The position numbers were made by a program, and so were the translations under genes. Positions 22,816-33,772 of a stretch of DNA of 64,000 nucleotides are shown piece after piece. Each line of letters begins with the position of its first letter. Within the stretch, counting starts at the first letter, position 1. A model generated the notes under the pieces. That model was given only the letters and a program-made list of their open reading frames with translations, was not told the origin of the DNA and made no database searches. The stretch is from Madurella fahalii (lineage: Eukaryota; Ascomycota; Sordariomycetes; Sordariales): contig CM056875.1 of the NCBI GenBank assembly GCA_029876055.1, positions 2,108,001 to 2,172,000 of the forward strand, written 5' to 3'.

Positions 22816-25581
22816 ATGGCCGACGCCGTCGATGCTCCTCCCAGGCCTGTAGGTTTAACGCCAAAGGACCTCTGTGACCGTGCCACGCCTTAGTTAACGC
22901 GCATACAGTCCCTCTTGGAGAAGCTCGCGGCTATTGAGAAGAGGCTGGCCGAGCTCGAGCAGGCGTGCAAGTGCCACTGCAACAAGGTCATCGAGGTCGC
23001 ACTGGCCCCTAAGGATGAGGGCGTAAAGAAGGATGAGTTGGCCAAAGCTGACGTGGCTGCAGGCGAGGTCAAGGAGGACAAGGAGCCCGGAGCCAGGATC
23101 AAGGTGGTTGTCAGCCGGAAGGATCCTGCCACGGGCGAGGCCATTGAGGAGGACAGCAAGCTAAAGAAAGCCAGCGATGGCGATGCGGACGGCAACCAGT
23201 ACGCCTTCATCTTGCGCAAGATCGTCTTCGAGGCCGGATTCTCTCCCAACTCGCCGCAGAACAGCTCGGAGATCGACATTACCAACCCCCACCTGTGGAG
23301 TCTACTGAAACAGCACCTGAGCTACTATCCGTATCACATCTTCCGTGACGCGCCCGTCGCCCTCGAGTCGCCCTACGAGGCCATCATTTTTCAGTTCGAC
23401 GAGCTTGAGGCTGCCGCCGCAGCCGAGAAGCCCGGCGAGAGCGACGACGAGAGACAAGCGCGCGGCGACCTCAAGCTGCTTCTCGAAACCATAAGCGGCG
23501 GATCCTCGGGTGACGAGAAGCTCGATAAGTACTTCAAGATGCGGCCCAAGTACAAGTCGCAGAAGCCCGAGGCGATCCAGTTCGAGGATCTCTGGACTAT
23601 CTTCCCGCCGGGCCAGCTCGTCTACGGCCGCCCGTTCCAAGGCGAGCACCAGGTCTTTGTCGTCAAGGACAACAAGGGTACTTGGCCGTGGCTCGACCGG
23701 AGCGGGCGTAAGTTTCTGCCCTGGAAGTTGGACGTGTGGTCGTACGACTGGAAGGACGGCTCGTTCGGCCGGACCGACTTCACCCTCAACTTTGACCACT
23801 TCGACGGCCACCTGCCGCTCCTCTCACTGCCCTACTACCCGTTTGAGCTACACCCAGAGAATGACGCCGTGCGGGCCGACCTCATCAAGAGGGGCAAGAG
23901 GTTCCGCGAGGTCTGCGAAGCTAAACACAGTCAGCGATTGTTTGAGTATAAGGGCAAGGCCATCTCGGAGAAGAAGGGCCTGTCGGGCATGCGGCACGGC
24001 GACGACGGTGGCGAAGGCGAGATTGACCTGCGGTCGAGCACCTCGTTGGAGCCGTTCGAATACGCCGGCATGATGATGGGCTTTGGAGGATTTGGAGGAG
24101 GTCGAGGCGCGGTCGATGCGGCGGCGGCGGCGGCGGCGGCGGTGCGGTCGTCGGAGGTGCAGAGCAGAGTCATGGTGGATTACGAGTCGTACTTCACGTA
24201 CGGGCAGGCGGAGAGGCGCAACGGGCCGCTGGCTTCGGCCGGGGTGGGCACGGGGTGCGCGTGTTCTGATTGCATAAATAACGAGGAGTTGGCCCGGCGG
24301 TACCGCATTCACTTCGATGATCCCCAGGTGGCCGGCGCCAGGGACTGGGATGACGAGCAGTACCTGCTGTGCCCGCCGCGCGTACTAGGATACATCCTCG
24401 ACCAGAAGCAGTGGGCGCAGCTACAAGTCACGCTGCTCGACTCGCTGGCCCCCGAGGAGGACAGCATGGACGCCTGGAATTCGCGCCTCAAGCTGGCCGA
24501 CGATAGTGGTCCAGACAAGCGTAAGACAAAGGGCAAGAAGGCAGAGGCCCAATCCACCAAGGACCTCCTATTCGACCTCGTGCGCAGTCATGTCTCATCG
24601 ACGGCCGAAATGTCGAATGACAACGAGGATGGCCTGGAAGTGGACGACATCATTCCCGGCAAGGGCAAGGGGCTTGTAATCCTCCTCTACGGTAAGTTGC
24701 TAGTCCTGCTGTGGCTAGTCCGGAACTGTCGGGTTTGATAGAGTGAGTTATCTGACACCTAAGTCGTTAGGCCCGCCTGGAGTCGGTAAGACATCGACTG
24801 CCGAGACTATCGCCATCGCCACCAAGAAGCCCCTGTTCTCGGTTAGCGTAGCCGACGTCGGCACGCAAGCGAAGCACGTCGAGTCAAATCTCTCAAGGAT
24901 CTTCGCTCTGGCCACGAGATGGCAGGCAATCCTTCTGATGTTAGTATTATCTCAACTTATTTAGTAACCCCCTTACCGCATTTCGTGACTAACTGAGCGA
25001 CGACAGTGACGAAGCCGATGTCTTCCTAGAGAGCCGCGGGCGCGGTAGTGCGATTCGGTCTACAGACAAGAACGCCCTAGTCTCGGGTGCGTGGATCTAG
25101 CTCCTGCCGAATCAAAGCATGAACATAAACTGACTACTGAACAGTCTTCCTTCGCGTGCTGGAGTACTACCAGGGCATCATGTTCCTGACGACGAACCAG
25201 ATCGCTGAGTTCGATATTGCGATCCCGTCGCGGATCCACGTGTCGATCCAGTACGAGTCGCTCAAGGACTACCAGATGGAGGCCATTTTCCACGGGTTCT
25301 TGGAACCGCTGGACAAGCGCAAGCTGATCGAGGATTATGACGGCATCAAGGAGTGGCTGGAGGAGGTCGTGTACAAGGAGAAGCTCGACGGCCGCCAGAT
25401 CCGCAACACGGTCACCACGGCACTCGGGCTCGCCCGCGCCGAGGCAAAGTACCGCCACCAAGGCGGCCGCCTGCGCAAGGACCATCTCAAGCGCGCCTTT
25501 GGCAACGTCAGCGCCTTCAAGCGTGACTTTAATACACAGTGGGAGCGCTACAAGGAGAGCCAGAAGCAGCTGATCAAGTGA
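22816..25581 (+). CDS. AAA+ ATPase with fungal DUF7025-type N-terminal domain
   Basis: Five exons (22816-22848, 22909-24691, 24771-24939, 25007-25086, 25145-25581) give 833 residues. An N-terminal coiled coil (SLLEKLAAIEKRLAELEQ) is followed by a Trp/Tyr-rich domain (DLWTIFPPGQLVYGRPF, about residues 220-330) typical of the fungal DUF7025-AAA family. A Gly/Ala low-complexity loop follows. The ATPase core has Walker A GPPGVGKT at about 606-613 and Walker B ILLIDEAD; TTNQIAEFD and SRIHVSIQY fit sensor 1 and the arginine-finger region. The C-terminus is a helical AAA lid. Two introns fall exactly at the start of Walker A and inside Walker B. The family is large in filamentous fungi and mostly uncharacterised. 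It sits head to head with the DUF7708 gene. Confidence 0.92.
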
Positions 25582-26970
25582 GGGAATGCCTGATTTGGGT
25601 CAAGTCTTGGATTTCCACCACGTCTCATCTGACCCAATTACGAAGATTGGCGCTTTTATGATATAGCTTGATAGCAAGGAAGTTATACGAAATAGTTGAT
25701 TGCCTATAATGTATGCCAAATTCCCAGATCCTTGTCCCACCACAATCCGAACTGCCTGCCCTCCTTTTCACCAGCATCCCCAGCCCCTACCCAAACCACT
25801 CCGTCACCTCCTCAATACACAAGCTCAACAAGCCTCGCGCCTGCATTATCCCCGGCGATCACGCCGCGCCCCGGCACAACGGCGAGCAGCGCCGGTGCCC
25901 CTCTGCCTTGACCTGCCGCGGTGGGCCGTGTCGAGCGCGAGTGTGTGGCTGCTGATGCCATTCCGCCTTGCTGCCGCTGCAGGATTCTTGGCTACGCTGG
26001 CACTGGTTTTATTTCGTACTGCTGGTGCTGAGCGTGTGCCTGTGCCATTGAGACAGAAATAAAACAAGAAGTAGCACTATCCGCAGAGGGAAATTACGTA
26101 AACTGTTGTATTCACGAGGGAAGAAGTCACGAGCTACTGGCGTCGTAAGTCCCGTAACTAGCTATGTTTTGATAGTACACCTGAGGCAGCGGCAACACAC
26201 ATCATGTGGGATTGGAGATTTCGTAAACTTATTTAATAAGATAACTCCAGAAAATCAGATATTGCACAGATTGCTTTGCCACTGCAATTTTACAGTTTAT
26301 GAATTGTCCTATAAATGACGAGGATTATTTTTTAATATAACTAGCTTAAATACGATAACATATCTTACAAACGAATGATGTATATCAGCGAATGATGCAC
26401 GAACCTACAATTAATGCCACAAGAACTGGGTTAATACTGCCGAAACAGCTGGAACCAATTGAAACGACACTAAGAGCCGTTTTCTTCAGACGTCTTCACG
26501 ACTACTTAACAAGTGCCCGCATTATAGCCGGGCATAGTACCTTTCAGGTAAGTTTATTATATAATTAGTTACGTATTTTTTTTTTTTTTTTTTGACGACT
26601 ACCATATGATGACGTTACGAACCTAGCATAACAAGACTTGAATTAAACATTGTTCATGCCTTACCACAATAACTGAGTGGTAATCATACATATACTTATA
26701 CAGGAACAATTTTATTTTTTAAAACTACTTATTAGTGGTATCCACGTTTCCTTTGAAGTACCTAACTTTAGCTACTAGTAAGTAAGATGGGAACATGCCC
26801 CTAAAATCCATAGCGGCCGTGGATTACTAGGATAACCCGAGCTTAGGAAAATCATGGAGGGATCAGGGCAAAAGAGGTGCAGCTCAGCATCGCTTACTTA
26901 GGACCACGAATGACAATAGCAATTGCGAGTGCATAGATTCGCTTTATCTACCTACTAGGTAACCATGCTA
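25582..26970. other. AT-rich spacer, possible decayed repeat
   Basis: About 1.4 kb with no supported gene. The stretch 26190-26790 is much richer in A and T than the rest of the window, is full of stops in all frames and contains a long T run near 26576-26593. This is what repeat-induced point mutation leaves behind in this class of fungi, but no transposon motif survives, so the origin is inference. Confidence 0.5.
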
Positions 26971-28775
26971 TTATGCAGCGCCACCATGCAGAGGCCTCAT
27001 CTTCAAGTACATGCCATGCTCCGGCTTGATGGTGATGACCCCTCTCGGGACGATCTTGGACTCATCCATGGCCAGATCCCACGCGAAGGACGTCACCAGG
27101 GCGGCGAGCAGACAGCGCATCTCGGCCTTTGCGAATTCCTGGCCGATGCAGCTCCGCGGGCCCTGCAGGAAGGTCAGGAAGTCGTAGTTGCTCTTGGCGC
27201 TGCCGTGCCGGTTCGGCTTGCCGTCGTCGGCGTTGATCCACCGCTCTGGGCGGAACTCGGCCGCGTCTGGGCCCCAGATCTCGGGCGAGCGGTTGATCTG
27301 CCAGATAGACACCACCATCTCGGTGCCCTTGGGGATGAGCTGCTCGCCGAGGCGCGTGTCCCGGAGCGCCTCGCGCATGGTCAGCGGGACGGTGGGGTAC
27401 AGGCGCAACGTCTCATGCATGATGCCGTTCAGGTATGGCATCTGCTTCAGCAGGCTGGCGAGGTCCGCTGGCGGGTCGTTCGTCTGGGGATTCTCTCCGA
27501 GCGCCTGAGTGACCTCGTCACGAAGCTTCTTTTGGATTTCGGGGTGCTTGGCGAGCAGGTACGCCGACCAGGTGAGTGCTGATGCTGTGGTTTCGTGCCT
27601 GAGATATGGATGATCAGTAACGGATGGATGGTAACTAAGTGGCTGCCCGTGGCAGTATTCTCGACATACCCTGCCGCTAAGAAGGTAAGAAGCTGGTCTT
27701 TGAGGACCTCGTCGTCAAAGTTGTTAGACTTGATCAGGAGGGACAAGATGTCGAAGTGGTCATCCTCCTTCTGGACGATTGCATGTCGCTTCTCCCTAAT
27801 CAGATCCCTGCAGATGCTGTCGAGTGAAGTGATTAGGTAGACAAAGAGGTCGTTCATTTTCCACGGGAGCATCTTGATGAGGCGGTTACCAAAAGCCAGG
27901 TTGAGCGTCGCGAAAAAGATCTTCTCCCGGTCCGGCTCGAGCAGTTCTTCGTAGAGTTCCTGAAGCGGATCGCTTGCCTTCTCGACGGCGTTTATCTCGC
28001 GGCCCATGCCGGCAATCCCGATGATGTCCAGCGTGACCTTGCTCGCCCAACCAGTCAGTTCGAGCACAGCCGAACCCTTCGACTCAGCGCTCGCGCCATT
28101 GGAAATTTCGCTTTTCAGTCTACTCGTCAAGACGCCGGCTTTGGTCCATATCATGGGATACAGGTCCGTGATGTGCCTGACGTGGAAGGCAGGTTGTGTA
28201 ATTTTCCGGAGGAATTTGTGCTTATCCTCCTCCAGGATGATGAGACCATCGCCCAAGATGAGGCGCAAAAAGGCGGCGATCCTCCTTGGCTTGGCAAAAT
28301 CGTAGCAGTTGTGTGAAAGCAAGTCGGCCAGCAGGTGCGGTTTGGCGACGAATATTTGGCGCCCGAAAGCATCCAGGGCAACTAGATCTTCATCCGGATA
28401 GCGCTTGGCCAGATCAAGAAACAAGTTTCCAGCAGGCCCTTCTTTGACAAGCAGGGCTCGATAAGCAGCGCTGATTACCGCCTACAGAAGGACCTGGTGA
28501 GTATGTATGCTCTTTAAGCTCTTGAGAAGGAACGACATCAAGCTTTCACTTACTCTTGGACCAGGAATCCGTCGTAGAGGGCTCAGCAAATTTGGGTACA
28601 ACAATGCCCAAAAGATGATGCCGAAAGCATAGTTGAGCAGAATTGTACCAACGACGGCTGTGAATCGACTATATGAGCTGAAGTAGTCGGGCAATAGCCT
28701 GATAACCAGGAGATACTCCACGGCCCCAGCAATGGTGAGGCCGGGAAGACTGAACAGACGAGAAGCTATGGTCAT
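26971..28775 (-). CDS. Cytochrome P450 monooxygenase (microsomal type)
   Basis: Three exons (28554-28775, 27670-28481, 26971-27598) give 553 residues. An N-terminal membrane segment covers about residues 8-65 and ends in the proline-rich hinge RRIPGPR. The I-helix motif AAGHETT is at about 343-349 (split by intron 2). The K-helix ETLR is at about 407-410. The heme loop FLQGPRSCIGQ has the cysteine ligand at about 495. All catalytic motifs are present and the length is normal. It should be an ER-anchored, reductase-dependent hydroxylase; substrate and CYP family cannot be assigned from motifs. It is followed within 13 kb by a regulator, a dehydrogenase, a hydrolase and a flavin monooxygenase, suggesting a shared pathway. 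Confidence 0.95.
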
Positions 28776-29725
28776 GACGAGACTCCAGTAGGTAATTAGC
28801 CGCGAAGTAGGTAATGCTGGGAAGCCGGGAAGAAGAAGACAACGAAGATGGTAATCCTGTAATTAAACAAACGGAAAAGAATGGAATTCATTGACTCCTT
28901 TAAACTCAAGGTAGCTTAATCTGGAGATGGGCCTTGGAAACCTTGAATTGTGCAAGGCAGCTTAACAGTCCACGCCCACTCGCAAGAAGACCCCGACACC
29001 CGCAACGCGCGTTGATTTGAACAGGAGGATAGCTACCTATGAGGCGCTAGAAGTCGCCTCCGCAAAGGGCCAAGCATCATCGCAGTGGGGTGTGTACAAA
29101 TGAAATCCAATGTCGTGATGCCACTGCTTGTGTCGATCGGGGATGCCCCTTGTTAACCCGCTTAGACAGCCCTGCACTTCGGGACTTGAGGCTTCGGATT
29201 ACGGCGCTGGCCCCGCTTATGCAGTTCGCAAGGTCTATCCCTATTCAGCTTAGCGTGCGAGCTCCAGGCACCTTCTCCGCGAGACGGGGCCCATGACTCG
29301 AATGAGCCACGCGACGACCGTGTTCAACATATGTTACCTTACATACCATGCGGGACAGAGGACAAGGAGGCGACGGCTCTTCTAGCGGAGCGTTGCCGCA
29401 ACATGCATGATTCCATTGCCCTGGGAGTGGGAGCCTCTAACGGTCACATGGAGACTTTGCATTTGTGCGCGTTGGCTGCCTCTTCCCATCGATCTGTCGT
29501 CAGAGACACCACCAGCAGATCGTATTCGTGTCCGCAGATTCACGTGCGATAACTGGATTTACAGTCCAGTGCCTGCAGCACATGCTTTGTTTCATACGGT
29601 TAGGGCTGTTTTTTTATCCGTCATAGGATATGGCTACACAGAGATCGATATTCTAGGCGACCAGAAGTTCCTGAACTTGCTATAGTAGGTAAGGTATTAC
29701 CTACAGTTGAGAGCGGAGCCCCGGG
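28776..29725. other. Spacer between P450 and Zn2Cys6 gene
   Basis: About 0.95 kb that includes the P450 promoter and the 3' flank of the regulator gene. I see nothing else that I can support. Confidence 0.5.
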
Positions 29726-31609
29726 TCAAGAGCTGATCATGCATCCAAAATCCACCGCCTGGATTCGAGCTTGGCCTTGGCCTACCACTGTACATTGCGG
29801 TGAAGTAGCAACCATGGGAGAAAATGGGTTGTTTGCCGAGCTGCTGCTGGGGCTCGATCCCAGGGTCCGGCTCAGTATCCGCGACCGCAGAGCGACCTGC
29901 TCCCGCGCCCACCTCGACCTGTTGATGTCCTCCTCCTCCATGCCCACCGCGGCCCGAATCCCGATTCCGGCGTTGAGCCGTGCCAGAACGTCCATCGCCT
30001 TCCGGCTCTGCTCTGGCGTCAGATACGCGCACGACGACACCAGCCGAATCGAGTGGACAATGACTATGGCGGCAGCCCCGTCGTGCGCGAGTGACCCAGG
30101 GAGACCGCCGGGACCGACATCGCCGAGCGCGTACGGCACGCTCGCTAGGATGTCGTCTATCACTGCGGCGACATCCAACTCAAGGAACAGGATGTACTCG
30201 GCTAACATGGCACCCATGCCGTCCTGTTGTCCCTGTAGATAGTGATGTGCGATCATGCTCATCAGTAAGATGAGGCGCGCGGACCGAACCAGGATGATTG
30301 TACAGGCCGTCTCGACGTCGTAATGGGTCGTTCCAGAGGCAACTTCGCCCAGCGCCGTCGGCGTCCCGCGCCCTTTGAACATGCTCTGCCAATAGGTTGC
30401 GGCCTCGATGTCCCAATGGTGGAAATCGTCGAGCGTTTCGGAGCATCTCTGTATTATGCATGCTTGTTCTCCGGCGTCGAGGTAAGTATGGTCCGACATT
30501 AGCCTGTGCCGTAGCGTCAGCGTCCTCGACATCATGCCCAGGGCGCGCAGAAGAGGGTCGAAGGCGCCCCAGACCGTAGCGATGGCCCCGGGATCGACGT
30601 AAGTGTCGTCGTCATGTAAGAACGAATAGACTTGCTGCCAGAAATGACCGTCAGTATTACCTACTACTATAGTAGCTGACTTGACCAAACAGCCGGGGGC
30701 GGATAGGGAGGCATGCTATGTATTACTCACCAACCGGATGAGGGACAAGAAAAGGAGTTCCGACCCTCGACTTGTCGCAATCTGCTCCGGCCCGCGTTTC
30801 TCGACAAGATAAAAGAGCCCAGGAGCGTGTTCACCTGGGCCGCCGTGCCGTTCGCCGCTAATGTCTTTCAGCACGCATAGTAGCAAGATCGACGTAATCA
30901 CCTTGTCATCGGTGGCTTGGTCTTCGGACCCGATGATACTTTGCAGCATCCGAATGGCGCGACCATAATTCTTGTACGACTGTACGCGGAACTTCTCGCC
31001 GCCGAATTTGTTGTAAGCCGCCATCTGGGCCACACTTAGGGTCGCCACCTCGAGGAGGCCATGGCCGTGGGAGTCGTACAGGTTGGGGAGGAAGCTCAAG
31101 TGGCCTGGAAAGCCATCCTCTGGGTTAGGTGATACGAAGCGATGGATGAAATAGAACAGAGAGACGTGGTCGTAGCAGGGCTCGGGCGCGCGGGCAACAG
31201 CATGGCTCCAAGCTACATTCTGCACGGCCTGTTGCTCTTTCTGTTGCTGGTGCTGTACTAGTACTAGTTGTTGTTCTTCGGCCTTCTCCGTCACTTCAAG
31301 TTGCTGAGAGCTTCGGCGTCTCGGGCTCTGGCTCCACTGCCCATGCTTGCATTCCTGTGGTGCCGGTTCTGAACCCGCAGCCGCGACTGAGCTGGAGGTT
31401 CGGCGGTGTCTGAATTGGAACTGATCCGTGTAACCCGTGCATGGCTTGCCGTAGATGAAGCAACGGCGACATGACGGTCTGGTTTCGTCGCACTTTCATC
31501 CGCTGCGTGTCAGTCTCCAAGTGCCTCAGGGGTTGCATTCAGAACCAACCTTGACTTTGCGCTGGCGACAACGCAAACACCCCCTGCTGAAGTGCCCTGG
31601 GAATACCAT
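29726..31609 (-). CDS. Zn(II)2Cys6 fungal transcription factor
   Basis: Three exons (31550-31609, 30731-31492, 29726-30634) give 576 residues. Cysteines at 11, 14, 21, 28, 31 and 38 form a CX2CX6CX6CX2CX6C binuclear zinc cluster with the basic stretch RQRKVK. Intron 1 sits exactly before Cys21. After a Gln-rich linker (about 75-105), residues from about 120 to the end are helical and hydrophobic, like the fungal transcription-factor C-terminal region (Fungal_trans_2 type). It is divergent from the dehydrogenase gene and lies between that gene and the P450, which fits a pathway-specific regulator; its targets are inferred only. A CGG-N5-CCG site lies about 75-85 bp upstream of its start. Confidence 0.93.
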
Positions 31610-32173
31610 CGTTACCAGATTAGATAGAGTCGCGTCTTGGCTGTGAACAGGCGATATGGAACTGTAGCCCTGGGGCCGGGCCCCGGTTGTGCCGGAAGGT
31701 GGAGGTGAGAAAATAATGGGCCGAGTACAAAACCTGGGGGAGAGCCCCAAGTTGGGCACTGTATTGATTGCCGCCGTCAACAACTGGAGAGCAGGGGAAT
31801 GCGAGGAGTCGTCACCGCCAAGAGCAATTTACTCCGTGTGGTTTAGCTTGCGATGCCGTGCCGAGGTTGAGCAAGGGTCCAGATGATAGATCCCGGTTCG
31901 ATAGAACTCTGATGCAGATCTCGTTAACAGGGGGCAGCAGATGGGCTCAACACCGAGACTTTCTCATCAGAGATGCCCCTTCGGATCATGAAGATGGAGA
32001 TCGTATATCTTGCTGGATTTTGATACGGTCTTCAGTTTGCTTGTTCCCCTTGCGCTTGTTGACTCACTCCCGTCTACTGCCTATTCTGCTGGGTGCACTT
32101 GTGGATCTTCTGCCCCAATCAGCTTTAGGGTTAAACAGATCTCCTCGTCCTCTCCAGCCTTTTTTCACTCGGC
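31610..32173. promoter_or_regulatory. Shared divergent promoter, Zn2Cys6 factor and SDR
   Basis: The 564-bp gap separates two head-to-head genes and must contain both promoters. It holds one CGG-N5-CCG inverted triplet. No coding sequence is supported here. Confidence 0.6.
31684..31694. promoter_or_regulatory. Candidate Zn2Cys6 binding site (CGG-N5-CCG)
   Basis: The sequence CGGTTGTGCCG is an inverted CGG pair with a 5-bp spacer, the general form bound by Zn2Cys6 dimers. It lies just upstream of the regulator's own start, so autoregulation or co-regulation of the dehydrogenase is possible. A single short site can occur by chance. Confidence 0.3.
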
Positions 32174-33262
32174 ATGGCTTCACTCCTCTACTCTCCAGCC
32201 ATCGATGTGATCGCATCCGTGGGCCGTATGGTCCTCTCGCCTTTCTTTTCAGGCCCGATCCTCTTCTCCGTCACCTATTACCCGGATACCGTCCGCCATA
32301 TAATCGCATCAACCGCCAAAAACCTCCCGGAGCAGGTTGCGATATGGCTTTCATCTCTCCCAAATCCCCCTGCGATAACAGCGCTGCGGTTTCTCCTTAC
32401 CCTGAGCCTCCTCCGGACAGTGAACCGGTGGCTGAACACCATGGCTTCCAATTCTTGGCGCCTCTTCGCGGCTAAGGGCTGGGACTGGCAGAATGAGATT
32501 GCCGTGGTCACGGGTGGTTCGAGCGGCATTGGAAGGGGCATTGTCGAGAGACTCGCGGCCCTTGGTGTACGAGTCGCCGTACTCGACATCCAGGACCTAC
32601 CCAAGGAGTTGCAGGGGAATGCGCGCATCCGCTTCTTCCATTGCGACGTGACGTCGTCCGAGTCCGTCGCGGCAGCCGCAGATGCTGTTCGCGGTGAGCT
32701 CGGGCATGCTTCCATCCTCGTCAACAACGCCGGCGTCGCCCGACCCATGCCCATTCTCAAGACCCAAGAGGAGTTCCTGCGCAGGATACTTGGCGTCAAT
32801 CTCATGTCTATGTGGTTCACGACGCAGCAATTCCTCCCCCGCATGATCCAGCTCAACAAGGGCCACATCGTGGCGGTGGCGAGCATCGCCTCCTTTGTCG
32901 CCCTGGCCACGGCCGCCGACTACTCGGCGACCAAGGCCGGAGCCCTGGCGTTCCACGAGTCCCTTACGTCTGAGATCAAGCACCAGTACAAGGCCCCAAA
33001 CGTCCTGACATCCGTTGTCCACCCCAACTTTGTCAAGACGCCACTCCTTGACGACTTTTCCGGCCGCCTCCAGCGCGCTGGGGTCCGGCTGCTGACAAGC
33101 GACCTGATCGCGGATGAGGTGGTTGCTCGGATCAAAAGCAGGAGGGGCGGTCAGCTGGTAATCCCGAGCTCGGCGACGGGCATATCTGGAATCAGGGGGT
33201 GGCCGACGTGGCTCCAGGAGCTCGTGCGTGACGCTGTTGCGAGAGGAGCGGTGAAGCCGTAA
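32174..33262 (+). CDS. Membrane-anchored short-chain dehydrogenase/reductase
   Basis: A single exon encodes 362 residues. Residues 1-85 are hydrophobic and likely anchor the enzyme to the ER or lipid droplets. The classical SDR domain follows: TGGSSGIG at 113-120 (NAD(P)-binding loop), NNAG at 184-187, catalytic Ser237, Tyr250 and Lys254 with normal spacing. The arrangement, an N-terminal hydrophobic region before a retinol/17-beta-hydroxysteroid dehydrogenase-like core, fits the SDR16C/DHRS-like group, which oxidises or reduces lipophilic alcohols and ketones. It is divergent from the Zn2Cys6 gene and upstream of the hydrolase in the same orientation. Substrate is unknown. Confidence 0.93.
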   Translation: MASLLYSPAIDVIASVGRMVLSPFFSGPILFSVTYYPDTVRHIIASTAKNLPEQVAIWLSSLPNPPAITALRFLLTLSLLRTVNRWLNTMASNSWRLFAAKGWDWQNEIAVVTGGSSGIGRGIVERLAALGVRVAVLDIQDLPKELQGNARIRFFHCDVTSSESVAAAADAVRGELGHASILVNNAGVARPMPILKTQEEFLRRILGVNLMSMWFTTQQFLPRMIQLNKGHIVAVASIASFVALATAADYSATKAGALAFHESLTSEIKHQYKAPNVLTSVVHPNFVKTPLLDDFSGRLQRAGVRLLTSDLIADEVVARIKSRRGGQLVIPSSATGISGIRGWPTWLQELVRDAVARGAVKP

Positions 33263-33772
33263 ATACCTACCGTACCTTAAGACAGCACTAATGGGATATC
33301 AAATTTGGTACATCTGCCGGTCAGATAGCCAGGAGTAAGAATTGAAATAAAAATATCCCAAGTGTAAAATGGTTATTCTAAAGTAGTTTGTTCCGTCTTC
33401 TGATTTTCTGGGCCGCACTCGTTGCATAGCACTCAATGCCTGAGAGCCGTAAATTGAAAAGGCCTATCCGAAAATCTTGGATTAATGGCTGGAGAAAGCT
33501 GTATGTCCTATCATTAGCCTAGCTCATTTCATTTGATCTGCGCTTGACGATAACTCGCAGTTAACTTAAAGTGAGGCCAGCCTCACTCATGCAGCGTCCT
33601 ATCAGGGTGACAAGCACCGCCGCATGGGATATGGGAACGACCCCTGTCAGCGGCGCTTTCCCCACCCGGCAACGCCTCTTATACAAAAATGGGGCCTCAC
33701 CCACACAAGAATGAAGTTTCAACGTCTCATCACTGCACCAACCCCCGCTCCGGACATCAGACAACTTCCAAC
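33263..33772. other. Spacer between SDR and hydrolase
   Basis: About 0.5 kb, moderately AT-rich, presumably SDR terminator and hydrolase promoter. I see nothing else in it. Confidence 0.5.

Noticed and set aside
31885..31912. GGTTCGAT as a tRNA T-loop
   Set aside because: No acceptor or anticodon stems can be folded around it.
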